Part shown: positions 63,603 through 64,000 of the stretch, piece after piece | How positions within the stretch are numbered: the first letter of the stretch is position 1 | How the letters are laid out: each line of letters opens with the position of its first letter | Origin: a virus | Reading direction: 5' to 3' (one strand) | Length of the DNA stretch: 64,000 bases | IMG/VR virus record: IMGVR_UViG_3300025164_000635 | Coordinates: 31,305 to 95,304 of that record | Notes under the pieces: model-generated | What the model was told of the DNA's origin: nothing | Seen by the model: only the letters and a program-made list of their open reading frames with translations | The model's database searches: none | Program-made: the position numbers and the translations under genes

Positions 63603-64000
63603 AGACAAGTGAAAACATCAGTAACCTGACGACGGCATTGGCCGCTGCACAGGCCAAGATGAAACCGGCCAAGATGAACGCATTCAACCCGTTCCTCAAA
63701 AATAAGTACGCGGATCTGGGAAGCATCGTGGATGTCATCCAGTCCTTGCTCGCTGAGCAAGGGTTGTCCTACGTCCAGATGCCGAGCATGACAGATGGCG
63801 AACGGATCGGGATCGCTTTGACCACGCGCCTGATGCACAACAGCGGTGAATGGCTGGAGGACACATTCTTCATGCCAATGCCCGCCTCTGAGCCCGGCAA
63901 AAGCCTGATGCAGGTCGCAGGCAGCGCGATCACTTATGCACGCAGATATGCCTTGTCCGCTATGCTCAGTGTTGTGTCGGACGAGGACATGGACGGAAAT
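63599..64000 (+). CDS. erf: ERF-family single-strand annealing protein (partial at right edge)
   Basis: The frame starts at ATG 63599 behind TGAGGAGAAACG and is open to the end of the window (134 codons). It has LTTALAAAQAKMKPAKMN, then NKYADLGSIVDVIQ and ITYARRYALSAMLSVVSDED, the ERF signature. ERF proteins anneal complementary strands in phage recombination. Confidence 0.9.
   Translation, partial: MKTSENISNLTTALAAAQAKMKPAKMNAFNPFLKNKYADLGSIVDVIQSLLAEQGLSYVQMPSMTDGERIGIALTTRLMHNSGEWLEDTFFMPMPASEPGKSLMQVAGSAITYARRYALSAMLSVVSDEDMDGN

Overview
The window is part of a tailed double-stranded DNA phage genome (class Caudoviricetes), probably of siphovirus type. The evidence is a complete head-tail morphogenesis block: terminase, portal, scaffold, capsid, connectors, tail tube and tail chaperones. 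A replication-recombination block follows: ERF, SSB, DnaB, DnaG, RecU-like resolvase, RNase H, RadC and PolX. GC content is in the high fifties by eye. Genes are tightly packed, usually with ATGA or GTGA start-stop overlaps, and ribosome sites are strong AAAGGAG/GGAGG types. Several near-consensus sigma70 promoters imply use of a bacterial host RNA polymerase. The host cannot be named from the sequence. No integrase or excisionase is visible.

Layout. From 18338 down to 1 everything is read leftwards: four small leader genes, large terminase, portal, a run of small virion proteins including a repeat-built fibre, scaffold, major capsid, connector, tail completion protein, tail tube, two overlapping chaperone genes, and a protein in the tape-measure position that opens with a RecB/Cas4-like nuclease domain and leaves the window. 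From 18508 rightwards, 18.5-24.3 kb is a special cluster. It holds micro-proteins, a lipoprotein, a SWIM-like protein and an 800-aa protein with the DxDGD motif of double-psi beta-barrel RNA polymerases. Most of these genes sit behind long, hairpin-rich intergenic leaders, and three of those leaders share one architecture with co-varying stems. At 24.35-25.15 kb there is an 800-base gene-free, strongly folded stretch followed by a tRNA-like element, which looks like a large non-coding RNA locus.

From 25.4 to 55.3 kb runs a long accessory and early region of mostly small proteins. Recognisable members are a Csx15-like (type III CRISPR-associated) protein behind a consensus promoter, RadC, RNase HI, a LuxR-type HTH, DUF7694 and DUF4326 proteins, a 1348-aa methyltransferase-SNF2 helicase fusion, SSB, a DHH phosphoesterase, a PolX-like nucleotidyltransferase, a membrane-anchored FtsK/HerA-type ATPase and a ParB-like protein. 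From 56.8 kb to the right edge lies the replication module (RecU-like resolvase, DnaB, DnaG, ERF). One gene at 55.6-56.2 kb is read against its neighbours.

Three signals run across the whole window. (1) A 15-bp palindrome GTTTCGC(C/G)GCGAAAC, resembling parS, occurs six times, including inside the ParB-like gene. (2) The octamer CCGGGAAG/CTTCCCGG occurs about 77 times on both strands, where about three would be expected. (3) Two promoters 15.7 kb apart share the same operator-like inverted repeat. The most novel parts are the putative phage RNA polymerase with its structured leaders, the large RNA candidate, and the ParB/parS-like and octamer signals.
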